From the NCBI GenBank assembly GCA_900540255.1, contig UQFE01000016.1, positions 1-64,000 of the forward strand: 64,000 nucleotides of DNA. The letters are read 5' to 3'. The stretch comes from an uncultured Clostridium sp. (GTDB lineage Bacteria; Bacillota; Clostridia; Clostridiales; Clostridiaceae). This document shows positions 32,398-42,511 of this stretch, piece after piece. The translations under genes and the position numbers were made by a program. Under the pieces are notes generated by a model. That model saw only the letters and a list, made by a program, of their open reading frames with translations, was not told the DNA's origin and searched no databases. Within the stretch, counting starts at the first letter, position 1; every line of letters begins with the position of its first letter.

Positions 32398-34506
32398 ATG
32401 CTATATGTAGTTAAGAGAGATGGCAGGGAGGTTGAATTTAATACTGATAAAATTAGGAATGCAATAAAAAAAGCAAGTAATGAAGTTGGAGAGTCATTAA
32501 AAGAAAGTGAAGTATTAATTTGTATTCAAAGAGTAATAAAGTATATAGAAGAATCTCAAAAAGAAAAAGTATCAGTAGAAGAAGTACAAAATTTAGTAGA
32601 AAAAGCATTAGTTGATAGTGGACATACAAATATTGAAAAAGCTTATTCTGCATATAGAAGAGAAAGAACTAGGATTAGAGATATAAAATCTGATTTAATG
32701 AAAGTTATAAAAAAAATAGGAGTAGAAACTGATAGAGATAATGCTAATGTTGGAAATAATTTTAGTTCTAAATTATTAAGGATAGCATCAGAGTCTAATA
32801 AGTGGCATAATCTTTATAATATGCCCAAGCATTTAGCTAAAGCGCATGAATTAGGAGAATTATATTTTCATGACCTTGATTCATATAACTTGACTACGAA
32901 TTGTTTGCATATACCTACTGGAGAAGTTTTAAGTAGAGGATTTAATACTGGTTATGGAACGATAAAAGCACCTAAACGAATAGAAACAGCAGCAGAATTA
33001 TCATGTATATTGTTACAATCAACTCAAAATGATATGTTTGGGGGGCAATCACATCCTGATTTTGATAATGATATGGCACAATTTATTGAACCTACAAGAA
33101 ACGAAATAAGGGAGGAGTTATTAGAATTAGGAATAGAAGAAAAAAGGTTAGATGATTTAGTAGAAAAAAAATTAAGAAGTAGAATTCATCAAGCTATGCA
33201 AGGGGTTGTTTATAATTTAAATACAATGCATTCAAGAGCAGGTTCACAAGTGCCTTTTTCATCTGTAAACTTAGGAATACCAAATTCAAATGATGCAGCA
33301 TTAATTTGTGAAATATTTCTAAGGGAATATGAAAAGGGATTAGGAAAAGGTGAACAACCTATATTTCCTAATATAATTTTTAGAGTTAAAAAAGGAGTTA
33401 ATAGGGAGCAAGATGATCCTTATTACTATTTATTTAAAATTGCATGTGAAGTTGCATCAAAGAGAATGAATCCAACATTTATGAATATAGATGCTGATTT
33501 TAATAAGGAATATTATGATAAAGGGTATATTCCAGCAACAATGGGATGTCGGACTTATTTAATGAAAAATGTTAATGGAGAACCAGGATGTAAAGGAAGG
33601 GGAAATATAGCACCAATAACCATTAATCTTCCTAGGATAGGTATAGAAGCAAATAAAGATATAAATAAATTTTTTGAAATATTACAAAATAGATTAACAT
33701 TGGCAAAGGAAGCTTTGCTTCATAGATATAGTATTTTAAAAAAATTAAAAGTTAAAGATTTACCTTTTGTAGCGGGGCAAGGTTTGATGAGGGGGTCAGA
33801 AGATTTAATGCCTGATGATTCTATAGAGCCAATTCTTAAACAAGGAACATGGGCAATTGGATTTATAGGTCTTGCAGAAACTCTATATGCATTAATTGGA
33901 TCACATAATGGGGAAACAGATGAAGCAAGAAATTTAGGACTAAAGATAATTAAATTTATAAGGGAATATACAGATAAATTAGTTGAAGAAACACAATTAA
34001 ATTGGAGTTGTTATGCAACACCAGCAGAAGGATTATCAGGAAAGTTTATAAAAAAGGATAAAAAAATATATGGAATTATAAAAGGAGTTACAGATAAAGA
34101 ATATTATACTAATAGTTTTCATATTCCTGTTAATTATAATATATCAATAAAAGATAAAATTGATATAGAAGCACCTTATCATAAACTTTGTAATGCAGGA
34201 CATATTTCTTATATAGAGTTAGATGATTCACCATCTCCAGAAGTAATTATGGAAATTATAAATTATGCATATAAAAGAACTAATATAAGTTATATAGGAA
34301 TTAATTTTCATATTAGATATTGTAAAGAATGTGGAACTAGTATTGAAAATAATTTAAATTCATGTCCAAAATGTAATAGTAAAAATATTCAAGGTATATC
34401 TAGGGTAACTGGATATTTAAGTTTAGATGAAAGATTTGGACCAGGAAAATATGAAGAAAGATTAGATAGAAGATCACATACTGGAAATTATAAAAATAAT
34501 TATTAA
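32398..34506 (+). CDS. nrdD: Anaerobic (class III) ribonucleoside-triphosphate reductase
   Basis: This 702-residue glycyl-radical enzyme reduces NTPs to dNTPs using formate. An N-terminal ATP-cone (VVKRDGREVEFNTDKIRNAI) gives allosteric control. The catalytic barrel includes NLTTNCLHIPTGEV, QSTQNDMFGGQSHPDF and PATMGCRTYL. The C-terminal zinc site has CKEC and CPKC, followed by the radical loop RVTGYL with Gly672. The ATG at 32398 follows AGGAGGCGGGGA; a TTG further upstream lies in the operator. It is regulated by NrdR through the leader box. Its activase nrdG lies 3.8 kb downstream, separated by two metabolic genes. Confidence 0.96.
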   Translation: MLYVVKRDGREVEFNTDKIRNAIKKASNEVGESLKESEVLICIQRVIKYIEESQKEKVSVEEVQNLVEKALVDSGHTNIEKAYSAYRRERTRIRDIKSDLMKVIKKIGVETDRDNANVGNNFSSKLLRIASESNKWHNLYNMPKHLAKAHELGELYFHDLDSYNLTTNCLHIPTGEVLSRGFNTGYGTIKAPKRIETAAELSCILLQSTQNDMFGGQSHPDFDNDMAQFIEPTRNEIREELLELGIEEKRLDDLVEKKLRSRIHQAMQGVVYNLNTMHSRAGSQVPFSSVNLGIPNSNDAALICEIFLREYEKGLGKGEQPIFPNIIFRVKKGVNREQDDPYYYLFKIACEVASKRMNPTFMNIDADFNKEYYDKGYIPATMGCRTYLMKNVNGEPGCKGRGNIAPITINLPRIGIEANKDINKFFEILQNRLTLAKEALLHRYSILKKLKVKDLPFVAGQGLMRGSEDLMPDDSIEPILKQGTWAIGFIGLAETLYALIGSHNGETDEARNLGLKIIKFIREYTDKLVEETQLNWSCYATPAEGLSGKFIKKDKKIYGIIKGVTDKEYYTNSFHIPVNYNISIKDKIDIEAPYHKLCNAGHISYIELDDSPSPEVIMEIINYAYKRTNISYIGINFHIRYCKECGTSIENNLNSCPKCNSKNIQGISRVTGYLSLDERFGPGKYEERLDRRSHTGNYKNNY

Positions 34507-34833
34507 ATAATATAATTATTAAATGCTTTTAATGATGTTATTTTAATTTATAGATAGCAACTTTAAGGGCATTTATTATTATGTGAAAGAAAAAAATAAA
34601 AAATTGCAAAATGATTGTTAGATGTAAAAAAATGAGGTTTATATAACTTTAAAATGAATTTATAAATATTATACTTGCAATTTTTAGAAAAAATAATAAT
34701 TTTTATAATGGTATATATTGAGAAAAAAGTGTTGATATGATAAAATGTAAAAATAAATATAATATAGAAAATAATGGGATTTGATGCGTGTTTTTTTATA
34801 TGTATTTATATAAAAATTAAAGGGGGCAAAAAA

Positions 34834-36003
34834 ATGGCTATTAGATGTGATGATGATAATAGAAAAGTGTATATAGTAGATACAACCCTTAGAGATGGAG
34901 AACAAACAGCAGGTGTTGTTTTTGCAAATGAAGAAAAAATTATTATCGCAGATATGCTAAGTGATCTTGGGGTAGATCAATTAGAAGTAGGAATACCTAC
35001 AATGGGGGGAGATGAAAAAAAGGCAATTAAGCAAATTGTAAAAAGAAATAATAATAAAAGTATAATGGCTTGGAATAGAGCAGTCATTTCAGATATTGAA
35101 CAATCTATAGATTGTGGAGTTGATGCAGTTGCAATATCAGTATCTGTTTCTGATATTCATATAAAACATAAATTAAGAACATCAAGAGAATGGGTGTTAG
35201 AAAATATGATTAAGTCAGTTGAGTTTGCAAAGAAAAATGGTTTATATGTGTCTGTAAATGGAGAAGATGCATCTAGAGCAGATAAAGAATTTTTAATTAA
35301 ATTTATTGAAGAAGCCAAAAAAGCAGGTGCAGATAGATTTAGATATTGTGATACAGTAGGAATAAAAGAACCATTTTCTTTAAGAAAGGATATTGAAGAA
35401 ATATATAAGAAAACCAACTTTAATATAGAAATGCATACTCATAATGATTTTGGAATGGCGACAGCAAATGCAATTGCAGGAATTTTAGGTGGAGCAAGTC
35501 ATGTTGGAGTAACTGTAAATGGATTAGGTGAAAGGGCTGGAAATGCTGCATTGGAAGAAGTATTAATGGCATTAGAATATCTTTATGGTTACAAGGCTGA
35601 TGTAAATAAAAAGATGTTTAGAGAGGTTTCTCAATATGTTGCACAGGCATCAGGAAGGATTTTACCAGCATGGAAGGCAATAGTTGGTGAAAATATGTTT
35701 GCTCATGAATCTGGGATTCATGCAGATGGAGCAATAAAGAATCCTAAAAATTATGAAGCATTTGATCCAGATGTAGTGGGATTACAAAGACAAATTGTAA
35801 TAGGTAAACATTCAGGAAAAGCTGGGATAATTAATAAATTTAAAGAGTACAATATTAATTTAACAGATGAAGAAGCAAAGGGAATTTTAGAACTTGTAAG
35901 AGCAGCTTCAGTTAGATTAAAAAGAACTTTATTTGATAAAGAGTTAGTAAAGCTTTACAAGGAATATAATCGATTAAAGGAAGAAAATAATAAGGAGAAT
36001 TAG
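34834..36003 (+). CDS. Re-citrate synthase or homocitrate synthase-like protein
   Basis: This 389-residue HMGL-like (DRE-TIM) acyltransferase condenses acetyl-CoA with a 2-oxo acid. [15 protein letters not shown] holds the catalytic Arg and metal-binding Asp, with [17 protein letters not shown] supplying the metal His residues, and [14 protein letters not shown] the active-site loop. In anaerobic clostridia lacking ordinary citrate synthase, enzymes of this NifV-like type act as Re-citrate synthase. The next gene, an aconitase homologue, favours a citrate role over homocitrate, and no nif genes are present. ATG 34834 follows AAAGGGGGC; upstream in-frame sequence has no site. A 328-bp gap after nrdD contains only A/T-rich DNA with a possible promoter near 34733-34765. 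Confidence 0.85.
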   Translation: MAIRCDDDNRKVYIVDTTLRDGEQTAGVVFANEEKIIIADMLSDLGVDQLEVGIPTMGGDEKKAIKQIVKRNNNKSIMAWNRAVISDIEQSIDCGVDAVAISVSVSDIHIKHKLRTSREWVLENMIKSVEFAKKNGLYVSVNGEDASRADKEFLIKFIEEAKKAGADRFRYCDTVGIKEPFSLRKDIEEIYKKTNFNIEMHTHNDFGMATANAIAGILGGASHVGVTVNGLGERAGNAALEEVLMALEYLYGYKADVNKKMFREVSQYVAQASGRILPAWKAIVGENMFAHESGIHADGAIKNPKNYEAFDPDVVGLQRQIVIGKHSGKAGIINKFKEYNINLTDEEAKGILELVRAASVRLKRTLFDKELVKLYKEYNRLKEENNKEN

Positions 36004-36005
36004 AG

Positions 36006-38291
36006 ATGATAAAATTATTTTCAAAGGGTGTTTATCTTATTAATAATAAAGAAATTATAGAAGATTGTAATGATATTAATTTAATTTTAAAAAATAAATT
36101 AGGAAATAAGTGTATTAATAAAGAAGAAGCAAGAAAAAATACAATTGCTTATAATATTTTAAATGAGCATAATGTATCAAAAAATAAAGACAAGCTACAA
36201 ATAAAATTTGATAAATTAGCATCTCATGATATTACTTTTGTTGGAATAATTCAAACAGCAAGGGCTTCAGGATTAAAGGAATTTCCTGTACCATATGCAT
36301 TAACTAATTGTCATAATAGTTTATGTGCAGTTGGTGGAACTATAAATGAAGATGATCATATGTTTGGACTTTCATGTGCAAAGAAATATGGTGGAATATA
36401 TGTACCACCACATCAAGCGGTAATACATCAATTTGTAAGAGAAATGATGGCTGGATGTGGAAAAATGATATTAGGATCTGATAGTCATACTCGTTATGGT
36501 GCTTTAGGAACTATGGCAATTGGAGAAGGTGGACCTGAAATAGTTAAGCAATTATTGGGCAAAACCTATGATATTAATATGCCAGATATAATAGGAGTAT
36601 ATTTAACAGGTTCTCCTCAAAGAGGTGTTGGACCTCAAGATATTGCTTTAGCTATAATTGGTTCTGTTTTTGCAAATGGGTATGTTAATAATAAAGTTAT
36701 GGAATTTGTTGGTGATGGAATTGATAATTTAAGTTCTGATTTTAGAATTGGCATTGATGTTATGACAACAGAAACAACATGTTTATCATCTATATGGAAA
36801 ACAGATAATAAAATTAAAGAATTTTATAATATTCATGGAAGACCTAATGAATATAAAGAATTAAATCCAGGAAGTGTAGCATACTATGATGGAATGATTT
36901 ATGTTGATTTATCTAAAATTAAGCCAATGATAGCAATGCCATTTCATCCAAGTAATGTTTACAGCATAGAAGAGTTAAATTCAAATCTTAGTGAAATATT
37001 AGCTGATGTTGAAAGAAAGGCAGGAATAAGTTTAGATAATAAGGTTAAATTTACATTAAGAGATAAAATTCATAATGGAAGGCTTTATGTTGAGCAAGGA
37101 ATACTTGCTGGATGTGCAGGTGGAGGATTTGAAAATATTTGTGATGCAGCTGATATTTTAAGGGGCTCTTCAATAGGAAGTGATGAATTTTCTTTAAGTG
37201 TTTATCCTGCATCTCAGCCAATATTTATGGAACTTGTTAAAAATGGACGAATTGCAGATATAATGGAAACTGGGGCTACAGTACGTACTGCATTTTGTGG
37301 ACCATGTTTTGGAGCAGGAGATGTTCCAGCTAATAATGGATTAAGTATAAGACATTCAACAAGAAATTTCCCAAATAGAGAAGGTTCTAAGATAACTAAT
37401 GGACAAATTGCTTCGGTTGCATTGATGGATGCGCGTTCTATTGCAGCAACTGCAGCTAATAAGGGATATTTAATTCCTGCAACAGAAGTTGATGTTAATT
37501 TTACAAAACCAAAATATTATTTTGATAAATATATATATAAAAATCGTGTTTATGATGGTGTTGGAAAGGCAGATTCATCAGTAAAACTTAAATTTGGACC
37601 TAATATTGTTGATTGGCCTAAGATGTCAGCTTTAACGGATAATTTATTATTAAAGGTTGTTTCAGTAATTCATGATCCAGTTACTACAACAGATGAGCTT
37701 ATACCATCAGGAGAAACTTCTTCTTATCGTTCTAATCCATTAGCATTAGCAGAATTTACATTATCTCGTAAGGATCCACAGTATGTTAAAAAAGCTAAGG
37801 AAATTCAAAAAGCAGAAAAAGCAAGAATATCAAATAAATCACCAATTGATGCTATGAATGAATTAGAAGCAATATTAGCTTTAATTAATGAGAAATGTAC
37901 AAATATAAATAATGAAAATATAGGAATAGGTAGTACAATTTATGCAGTTAAAGTAGGTGATGGATCAGCGAGAGAACAAGCAGCCTCATGTCAAAAGGTA
38001 TTAGGTGGATGGGCTAATATTGCTAAAGAATATGCAACAAAAAGATATCAATCTAATTTAATAAACTGGGGTATGTTACCTTTAATTTATAAAGATGAGC
38101 CATGTTTTGAAAATGGAGATTATATATTTATACCTAATATAGTAAAGGCAATTAAAACTAAGAATAATTTTATAAATGCATATATAGTTAATAAATCAAT
38201 GAAAGAAATTCAATTTAATTTAGGAGAACTTACTGATGATGAAAGAAAAATTATATTAAAAGGATGTTTAATTAACTACTATAAAGTGTAA
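36006..38291 (+). CDS. Aconitase-family hydratase (YbhJ-like)
   Basis: This 761-residue iron-sulfur hydratase has both the catalytic and swivel domains of the aconitase superfamily. Substrate-site residues appear in [22 protein letters not shown] and [13 protein letters not shown]. Cluster cysteines are suggested by [11 protein letters not shown] and [14 protein letters not shown], and [14 protein letters not shown] is near the swivel active site. Length and sequence style resemble YbhJ-type hydratases more than AcnA/AcnB. It follows the synthase gene by 2 bp, so conversion of its citrate (or homocitrate) product is the likely job. Fe-S dependence fits an anaerobe. Confidence 0.85.
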   Translation: MIKLFSKGVYLINNKEIIEDCNDINLILKNKLGNKCINKEEARKNTIAYNILNEHNVSKNKDKLQIKFDKLASHDITFVGIIQTARASGLKEFPVPYALTNCHNSLCAVGGTINEDDHMFGLSCAKKYGGIYVPPHQAVIHQFVREMMAGCGKMILGSDSHTRYGALGTMAIGEGGPEIVKQLLGKTYDINMPDIIGVYLTGSPQRGVGPQDIALAIIGSVFANGYVNNKVMEFVGDGIDNLSSDFRIGIDVMTTETTCLSSIWKTDNKIKEFYNIHGRPNEYKELNPGSVAYYDGMIYVDLSKIKPMIAMPFHPSNVYSIEELNSNLSEILADVERKAGISLDNKVKFTLRDKIHNGRLYVEQGILAGCAGGGFENICDAADILRGSSIGSDEFSLSVYPASQPIFMELVKNGRIADIMETGATVRTAFCGPCFGAGDVPANNGLSIRHSTRNFPNREGSKITNGQIASVALMDARSIAATAANKGYLIPATEVDVNFTKPKYYFDKYIYKNRVYDGVGKADSSVKLKFGPNIVDWPKMSALTDNLLLKVVSVIHDPVTTTDELIPSGETSSYRSNPLALAEFTLSRKDPQYVKKAKEIQKAEKARISNKSPIDAMNELEAILALINEKCTNINNENIGIGSTIYAVKVGDGSAREQAASCQKVLGGWANIAKEYATKRYQSNLINWGMLPLIYKDEPCFENGDYIFIPNIVKAIKTKNNFINAYIVNKSMKEIQFNLGELTDDERKIILKGCLINYYKV

Positions 38292-38315
38292 AAATTCTTT
38301 TGGAGGTTATTTAAT

Positions 38316-38825
38316 ATGAAGAAAACGGTGAGACTTGCAGGAATAGCGTATGAAAGTCTTGTAAATGGACCTGGAATAAGAAGAGTGTTTTTTGCACAAG
38401 GATGTAAACATAATTGTAAGGGCTGTTTTAATCCAGAGACACATAGCTTTGATAAGGGCATAGTTTTGGAAATTGATAAACTGATAAAAGATGTATTAGA
38501 AAATCCAATGATAACTGGTGTAACTTTTAGTGGTGGCGATCCTATAGAGCAAGCTCATAGTTTTTCATATATGGCAAAAATATTAAAAAATAAAGGTTTA
38601 AATATATGGTGTTATACTGGATATACTTTTGAAAAATTATTAGATAAGATGAAGGAAAATAAGGATATAAGAGAATTATTAAATAATATAGATGTATTAG
38701 TTGATGGAAAATTTGAAATTAATAATAAAAAAGAAGAATTAAAATTTAGAGGTTCATCTAATCAAAGAATAATTGATGTAAATAAAAGTTTAGCTTTAGG
38801 AAAGATTATAGTTTTAAATTTATAA
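38316..38825 (+). CDS. nrdG: Anaerobic ribonucleotide reductase activating protein
   Basis: This 169-residue radical-SAM enzyme generates the glycyl radical on NrdD. The [4Fe-4S] motif is CKHNCKGC (CX3CX2C), preceded by VNGPGIRRVFFAQG; GVTFSGGDPIEQ is the SAM-binding GGE-type motif, and the small size is typical of NrdG. Its Shine-Dalgarno is TGGAGG. It lies 24 bp after the aconitase-like gene, suggesting one transcript with the two metabolic genes. A terminator follows at once. Confidence 0.95.
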   Translation: MKKTVRLAGIAYESLVNGPGIRRVFFAQGCKHNCKGCFNPETHSFDKGIVLEIDKLIKDVLENPMITGVTFSGGDPIEQAHSFSYMAKILKNKGLNIWCYTGYTFEKLLDKMKENKDIRELLNNIDVLVDGKFEINNKKEELKFRGSSNQRIIDVNKSLALGKIIVLNL

Positions 38826-38851
38826 AAAAAAGCGCAATAAGCGCTTTTTTT
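38824..38851 (+). terminator. Terminator of the nrdG operon
   Basis: AAAAAAAGCGC-AATA-AGCGCTTTTTTT, which reads as a terminator in both directions. Confidence 0.9.
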
Positions 38852-39000
38852 AATAATGGGGGGATGGGAACCTGCATATTACAGGTTTTATATTTACATT
38901 ATAATTATTAACCATTATTAATTTATTTATACATAATATTAAAAAATAATTAAATATTATAGAATTTATTTTAATATTTATATTTATAATGAAAATGAAA

Positions 39001-39044
39001 AAAGCTATGGTTAGCAGATTTTTATCTGCTAATACCATAACTTT
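39001..39044 (-). terminator. Terminator of asnS
   Basis: On the minus strand TATGGTATTAGCAGAT pairs with ATCTGCTAACCATA across a 4-nt loop and is followed by a short T-rich tract. The stretch 38852-39000 holds a small AACCTG/CAGGTT hairpin and no gene. Confidence 0.75.
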
Positions 39045-39052
39045 ATTATATA

Positions 39053-40447
39053 TTAGAAATCAGATTGACCTGTTGTTCTTGGGAAAGGAATAACGTCTCT
39101 GATATTTGACATACCAGTGATATACATTATTAATCTTTCAAAGCCTAATCCAAATCCAGCATGCTTAGTTTCACCATATTTTCTAAGTTCTAAGTACCAC
39201 CAGTAATCTTCTTCGTTAAGACCTAATTCAGCCATTCTAGCTTTTAAGACATCAAGTCTTTCTTCTCTTTGGCTACCACCAATGATTTCACCTATTCCAG
39301 GAACTAAGCAATCAGTTGCTGCAACAGTCTTTCCATCATCATTAAGTCTCATGTAAAATGCTTTTATATCCTTTGGATAATCAGTAACAAATACAGGTTT
39401 TTTGAATATTTCTTCAGTTAAATATCTTTCATGCTCAGTTTGAAGGTCAATTCCCCATTCAACTGGATATTCAAATGATTTACCACAGTTCTTTAATAAT
39501 TCAACTGCTTCAGTATAAGTAATTTTTCCAAAGTCTGATGTTACTATGTTATTTAATTTATCTAATAAACCTTTTTCAATAAATTGATTAAAGAATGCCA
39601 TTTCTTCTGGACATTCATCCATAACATATTTAATAACATACTTTAACATATTTTCTGCTAATTCCATATCATCTTCTAAGTCAGCAAATGCTATTTCAGG
39701 TTCAACCATCCAGAATTCAGCAGCATGTCTAGCTGTATTTGAATTTTCAGCTCTGAAAGTTGGTCCAAATGTATAAATATTTCTAAATGCTAAAGCAAAT
39801 GTTTCACCATTTAATTGTCCTGAAACTGTAAGATTAGTTTCTTTACCAAAGAAATCTTCCTTATAATCAACTTTTCCATCTTCAGTTCTTGGAATATTGT
39901 CAAAGTCTAAAGTAGTAACTTTGAACATTTCACCTGCACCTTCACAGTCACTTCCTGTTAAGATAGGTGTATGTGTATATACAAAACCTTGATCTTGGAA
40001 GAATTTGTGGATAGCATAAGCAGCTACTGAACGAACTCTAAATACTGCAGAAAAAGCATTACTTCTTGGTCTTAAATGAGCAATTGTTCTTAAGTATTCA
40101 AAAGTATGTCTTTTCTTTTGTAATGGATAATCAGAATCAGACATTCCTTCAATGATAATTTCTTTTGCTTGAATTTCAAATGGTTGTTTAGCTTCTGGTG
40201 TTTCAACTAAAGTACCAATAACTTTTATTGATGAGCTAATTGGTAACTTTGAAATATATTTAAAGTTTTCTAATTTGTTATCAAAAACAACTTGAATATT
40301 TTTAAAGAAAGACCCATCATTTACCTCAATAAATCCAAAGGCATTAGAAGCTCTAAGAGTTCTTATCCAACCAGAAATTGCTACTTCTTTAGATAGATAT
40401 TCTGATGTGTTTCTATAAAGTGATTTTACTAAAACTACTTTTTCCAT
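39053..40447 (-). CDS. asnS: Asparaginyl-tRNA synthetase
   Basis: This 464-residue class IIb synthetase charges tRNA-Asn. The N-terminal OB anticodon-binding domain ([23 protein letters not shown]) is followed by motif 1 ([19 protein letters not shown]), motif 2 with the catalytic [15 protein letters not shown] and motif 3 [15 protein letters not shown]. Its [12 protein letters not shown] segment is typical of AsnRS as opposed to AspRS. AGGAGG lies before the ATG. It is controlled by an Asn-specifier T-box on the minus strand. Confidence 0.97.
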   Translation of the reverse strand: MEKVVLVKSLYRNTSEYLSKEVAISGWIRTLRASNAFGFIEVNDGSFFKNIQVVFDNKLENFKYISKLPISSSIKVIGTLVETPEAKQPFEIQAKEIIIEGMSDSDYPLQKKRHTFEYLRTIAHLRPRSNAFSAVFRVRSVAAYAIHKFFQDQGFVYTHTPILTGSDCEGAGEMFKVTTLDFDNIPRTEDGKVDYKEDFFGKETNLTVSGQLNGETFALAFRNIYTFGPTFRAENSNTARHAAEFWMVEPEIAFADLEDDMELAENMLKYVIKYVMDECPEEMAFFNQFIEKGLLDKLNNIVTSDFGKITYTEAVELLKNCGKSFEYPVEWGIDLQTEHERYLTEEIFKKPVFVTDYPKDIKAFYMRLNDDGKTVAATDCLVPGIGEIIGGSQREERLDVLKARMAELGLNEEDYWWYLELRKYGETKHAGFGLGFERLIMYITGMSNIRDVIPFPRTTGQSDF

Positions 40448-40493
40448 AATAACCTCCTGTTAATAAAATGTTTAATAATTTAAAATAGAAAAT

Positions 40494-40775
40494 AAAAAAA
40501 CCTCTCATTCCCAAAAATATATGGGACGAAAGGATTACTTACGTGGTACCACCCAAATTGCCTAAAAAGGCCACTTAGTAAATTAATAACGACATTTAGC
40601 CGTCTAAGCCTAATATTTAAGCAAATAAATATTTACTTAAAGTTCAGTTAGAAACTCAGAGATGTTCTTCACAATTGATATCGTATAAGGCTTACACCAT
40701 CCCTTACTCGCTAAAACTATCTTCAAAAGTTACTCTTCTCATCACAGTTAATAAATATTTGAAATTTTATTAATA
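40494..40775 (-). promoter_or_regulatory. T-box leader of asnS (specifier AAC)
   Basis: On the minus strand the leader shows GAGTAAGGGATGGTGTAAG in Stem I and specifier AAC (40666-40664, Asn) directly before ATCTCTGAGTTT. The full T-box GGGTGGTACCACG occupies about 40553-40541, and the terminator (CTTTCGTCCC, TGGGAATGAGAGG and T7) ends near 40494. Spacing from specifier to GAGTTT equals that of the ileS and metG leaders. Confidence 0.94.
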
Positions 40776-40777
40776 TG

Positions 40778-40806
40778 ATTTTACAATACTTTGCTAACAT
40801 TTGCAA
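40778..40806 (-). promoter_or_regulatory. Promoter of the T-box-asnS transcript
   Basis: On the minus strand TTGCAA (40806-40801) and TAAAAT (40783-40778) are 17 bp apart. Confidence 0.6.
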
Positions 40807-40852
40807 CTTAATTTCATAATATATATTTAAAGAAGGTTTTTAGGAGGAAATC

Positions 40853-41485
40853 ATGTATAAAAAGGATTTTTTAGAACAAAAATATTGTGAAATAAATCAA
40901 CTAAAGAATTTATTACAAACATATCCTAAGGAGTATTGTGAAACTATAATTAAGGTAATGGAAAAAGTTTTTGATGAAATAAGTGAATATTTAAATAAGG
41001 AATCTAACAAGATTAAAGAAGTAACGAAAATTGATAGCATAGAAAGTAAAGTTAATGGTTTAGATAAAAAAATAGGGGATTTAGGAAATAAAATAATAGG
41101 AAATGAAAATATAAATATAAATCAAAATAAATGTAAAAAAGAAGAAAAAGACAAAGAAGATAAGCAGTGCAAAAAGCATAAAGAAAAATCAAAACAAAAG
41201 CATAATAAATGTGATAAAAAAAGGCAAGATGATAATAGGGAATATGAATTAAAAAGATATACTATGGAGGAAATATCTAAATTTGATGGAAAGGATGGCA
41301 CTTTAGCTTATGTTGTTATTAATGGAAGAGTTTATGATGTTACTTCAATAAAACAATGGTTTAATGGAAAGCATTATGGATTAACAGCAGGAAAAGATTT
41401 AACAGAGTATTTCAATAGTTGTCATAAAAGTGAAAAAAATATTTTAAAAAAATTAAAGATTGTAGGCAAAGTTGAGAATGGTTAG
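40853..41485 (+). CDS. Cytochrome b5-like heme/steroid-binding domain protein
   Basis: This 210-residue protein has three parts: an N-terminal helical segment (1-~90, LKNLLQTYPKEYCETIIKVM), a highly basic Lys/Cys-containing linker (about 95-128, for example KCKKEEKDKEDKQCKKHKEK), and a C-terminal cytochrome b5-like domain (YTMEEISKFDGKDGTLAYVV, INGRVYDVTSIKQWFNGKHYG, GKDLTEYFNSCHKS). Two histidines (in KHYG and CHKS) sit where axial heme ligands are found. Such domains in anaerobes are little studied. No signal peptide is seen, so it is cytosolic or membrane-associated through the basic linker. Confidence 0.82.
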   Translation: MYKKDFLEQKYCEINQLKNLLQTYPKEYCETIIKVMEKVFDEISEYLNKESNKIKEVTKIDSIESKVNGLDKKIGDLGNKIIGNENININQNKCKKEEKDKEDKQCKKHKEKSKQKHNKCDKKRQDDNREYELKRYTMEEISKFDGKDGTLAYVVINGRVYDVTSIKQWFNGKHYGLTAGKDLTEYFNSCHKSEKNILKKLKIVGKVENG

Positions 41486-41634
41486 GAGTTAGGAGTGAAT
41501 AGTTAGTAGTTAGGCGTTAGTACTTAAGGAAAAAATTCAGCTGTTGCTGAATTTTAGAAAATATAATTTAGAGAAACCCCTAAGGAGTTTCCACCTAAAC
41601 TACTAACTACAAACTAAAAACTCCAAACTAATTA
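41484..41634. repeat. Family A repeat, copy 4 (complete)
   Basis: The left arm reads in 7-bp units (GAGTTAG GAGTGAA TAGTTAG and so on). The core has AAATTCAGCTGTTGCTGAATTT and GAAACCCCTAAGGAGTTTC hairpins. The right arm, read on the minus strand, again shows 7-bp units (TTAGTTT GGAGTTT). It lies between convergent genes and overlaps the 3' end of the phosphoesterase gene. Confidence 0.75.
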
Positions 41635-42333
41635 AGATTCTTTTCCAGTTTCGTATGATGATGTAATTGCTGTTGGAAAGTTTAACATAGTACAATCTTT
41701 CATAATTCTTTTATATTCATATTCTAAGTATCTAACTTGTACAACAATTTCTCCGTTGTCTTTAATTTCAATAATAGTATATGTTGGGTTAGGCTTACCT
41801 ATCTTTGGTTTTCCAACACTTCCAACATTGATTAAAGTTTTATTATTGAATTTCTTAGTAAATGGTATATGAGTATGAGCACATACTAATACATCACCTT
41901 CGTATTCAGTCATTACTTTTTTTGTATTTTCAGCATCTTCAAAAAGATATTCATTAATTGCATTTGGACTTCCATGAGTAAAAAGAATATTTATACCATT
42001 AAAGGTATATTTTAATGAAGTTGGAAGAGAAGCAAGATAGTATTTATTAGATACTCTAACCTCTTCACATGTCCAAGGTAATGCAAAAGAATTAATAGCT
42101 GTATTTCTAATAAAAGTAAAATCACCATCTACTACAGAGGCATCATAATTTCCTCTTATACAAGGGATTTCTCTTCTTCTTATTAATGCTATAACTTCAT
42201 TAGGATGAGGACCGTATCCTACTAAATCTCCAAGACATATTATTTTATCAACCCTTTGTTCATCTATATCTTCAAGTGTTTTCATTAATGCATATATATT
42301 TCCATGAATATCTGACATAACTGCTATTTTCAT
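41632..42333 (-). CDS. Metallophosphoesterase (YfcE/MJ0936-like)
   Basis: This 233-residue calcineurin-like phosphoesterase has the full dinuclear metal motif set: MSDIHGN at residue 6, GDLVGYG, GNYD, FTHG and VCAHTH. Family members hydrolyse phosphodiesters such as bis-pNPP or cyclic nucleotides; the natural substrate is unknown. GGAGGC precedes the ATG. The C-terminal ~25 residues (TMLNFPTAITSSYETGKES) extend slightly past the compact fold and end next to the family A repeat. Confidence 0.9.
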   Translation of the reverse strand: MKIAVMSDIHGNIYALMKTLEDIDEQRVDKIICLGDLVGYGPHPNEVIALIRRREIPCIRGNYDASVVDGDFTFIRNTAINSFALPWTCEEVRVSNKYYLASLPTSLKYTFNGINILFTHGSPNAINEYLFEDAENTKKVMTEYEGDVLVCAHTHIPFTKKFNNKTLINVGSVGKPKIGKPNPTYTIIEIKDNGEIVVQVRYLEYEYKRIMKDCTMLNFPTAITSSYETGKES

Positions 42334-42511
42334 TATGAGTAGCCTCCATTTTTAAAATTTATGTGTAGTTTAAAATTAAAGTTAATTTTATAAATTAATT
42401 ATATCACTATAAGCATAAAAAAGACGATACAAGTTATAAATATTATGGATAATATAAGAAAATTAAGTTATGATAAAAATAAAAAGATAAAATACAACAT
42501 GGAGGCAAAAA

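Noticed and set aside
34507..34833. A possible gene or RNA between nrdD and the citrate-synthase-like gene
   Set aside because: The stretch is extremely A/T-rich with short frames only and no stable hairpin; at most it holds a promoter near 34733-34765.
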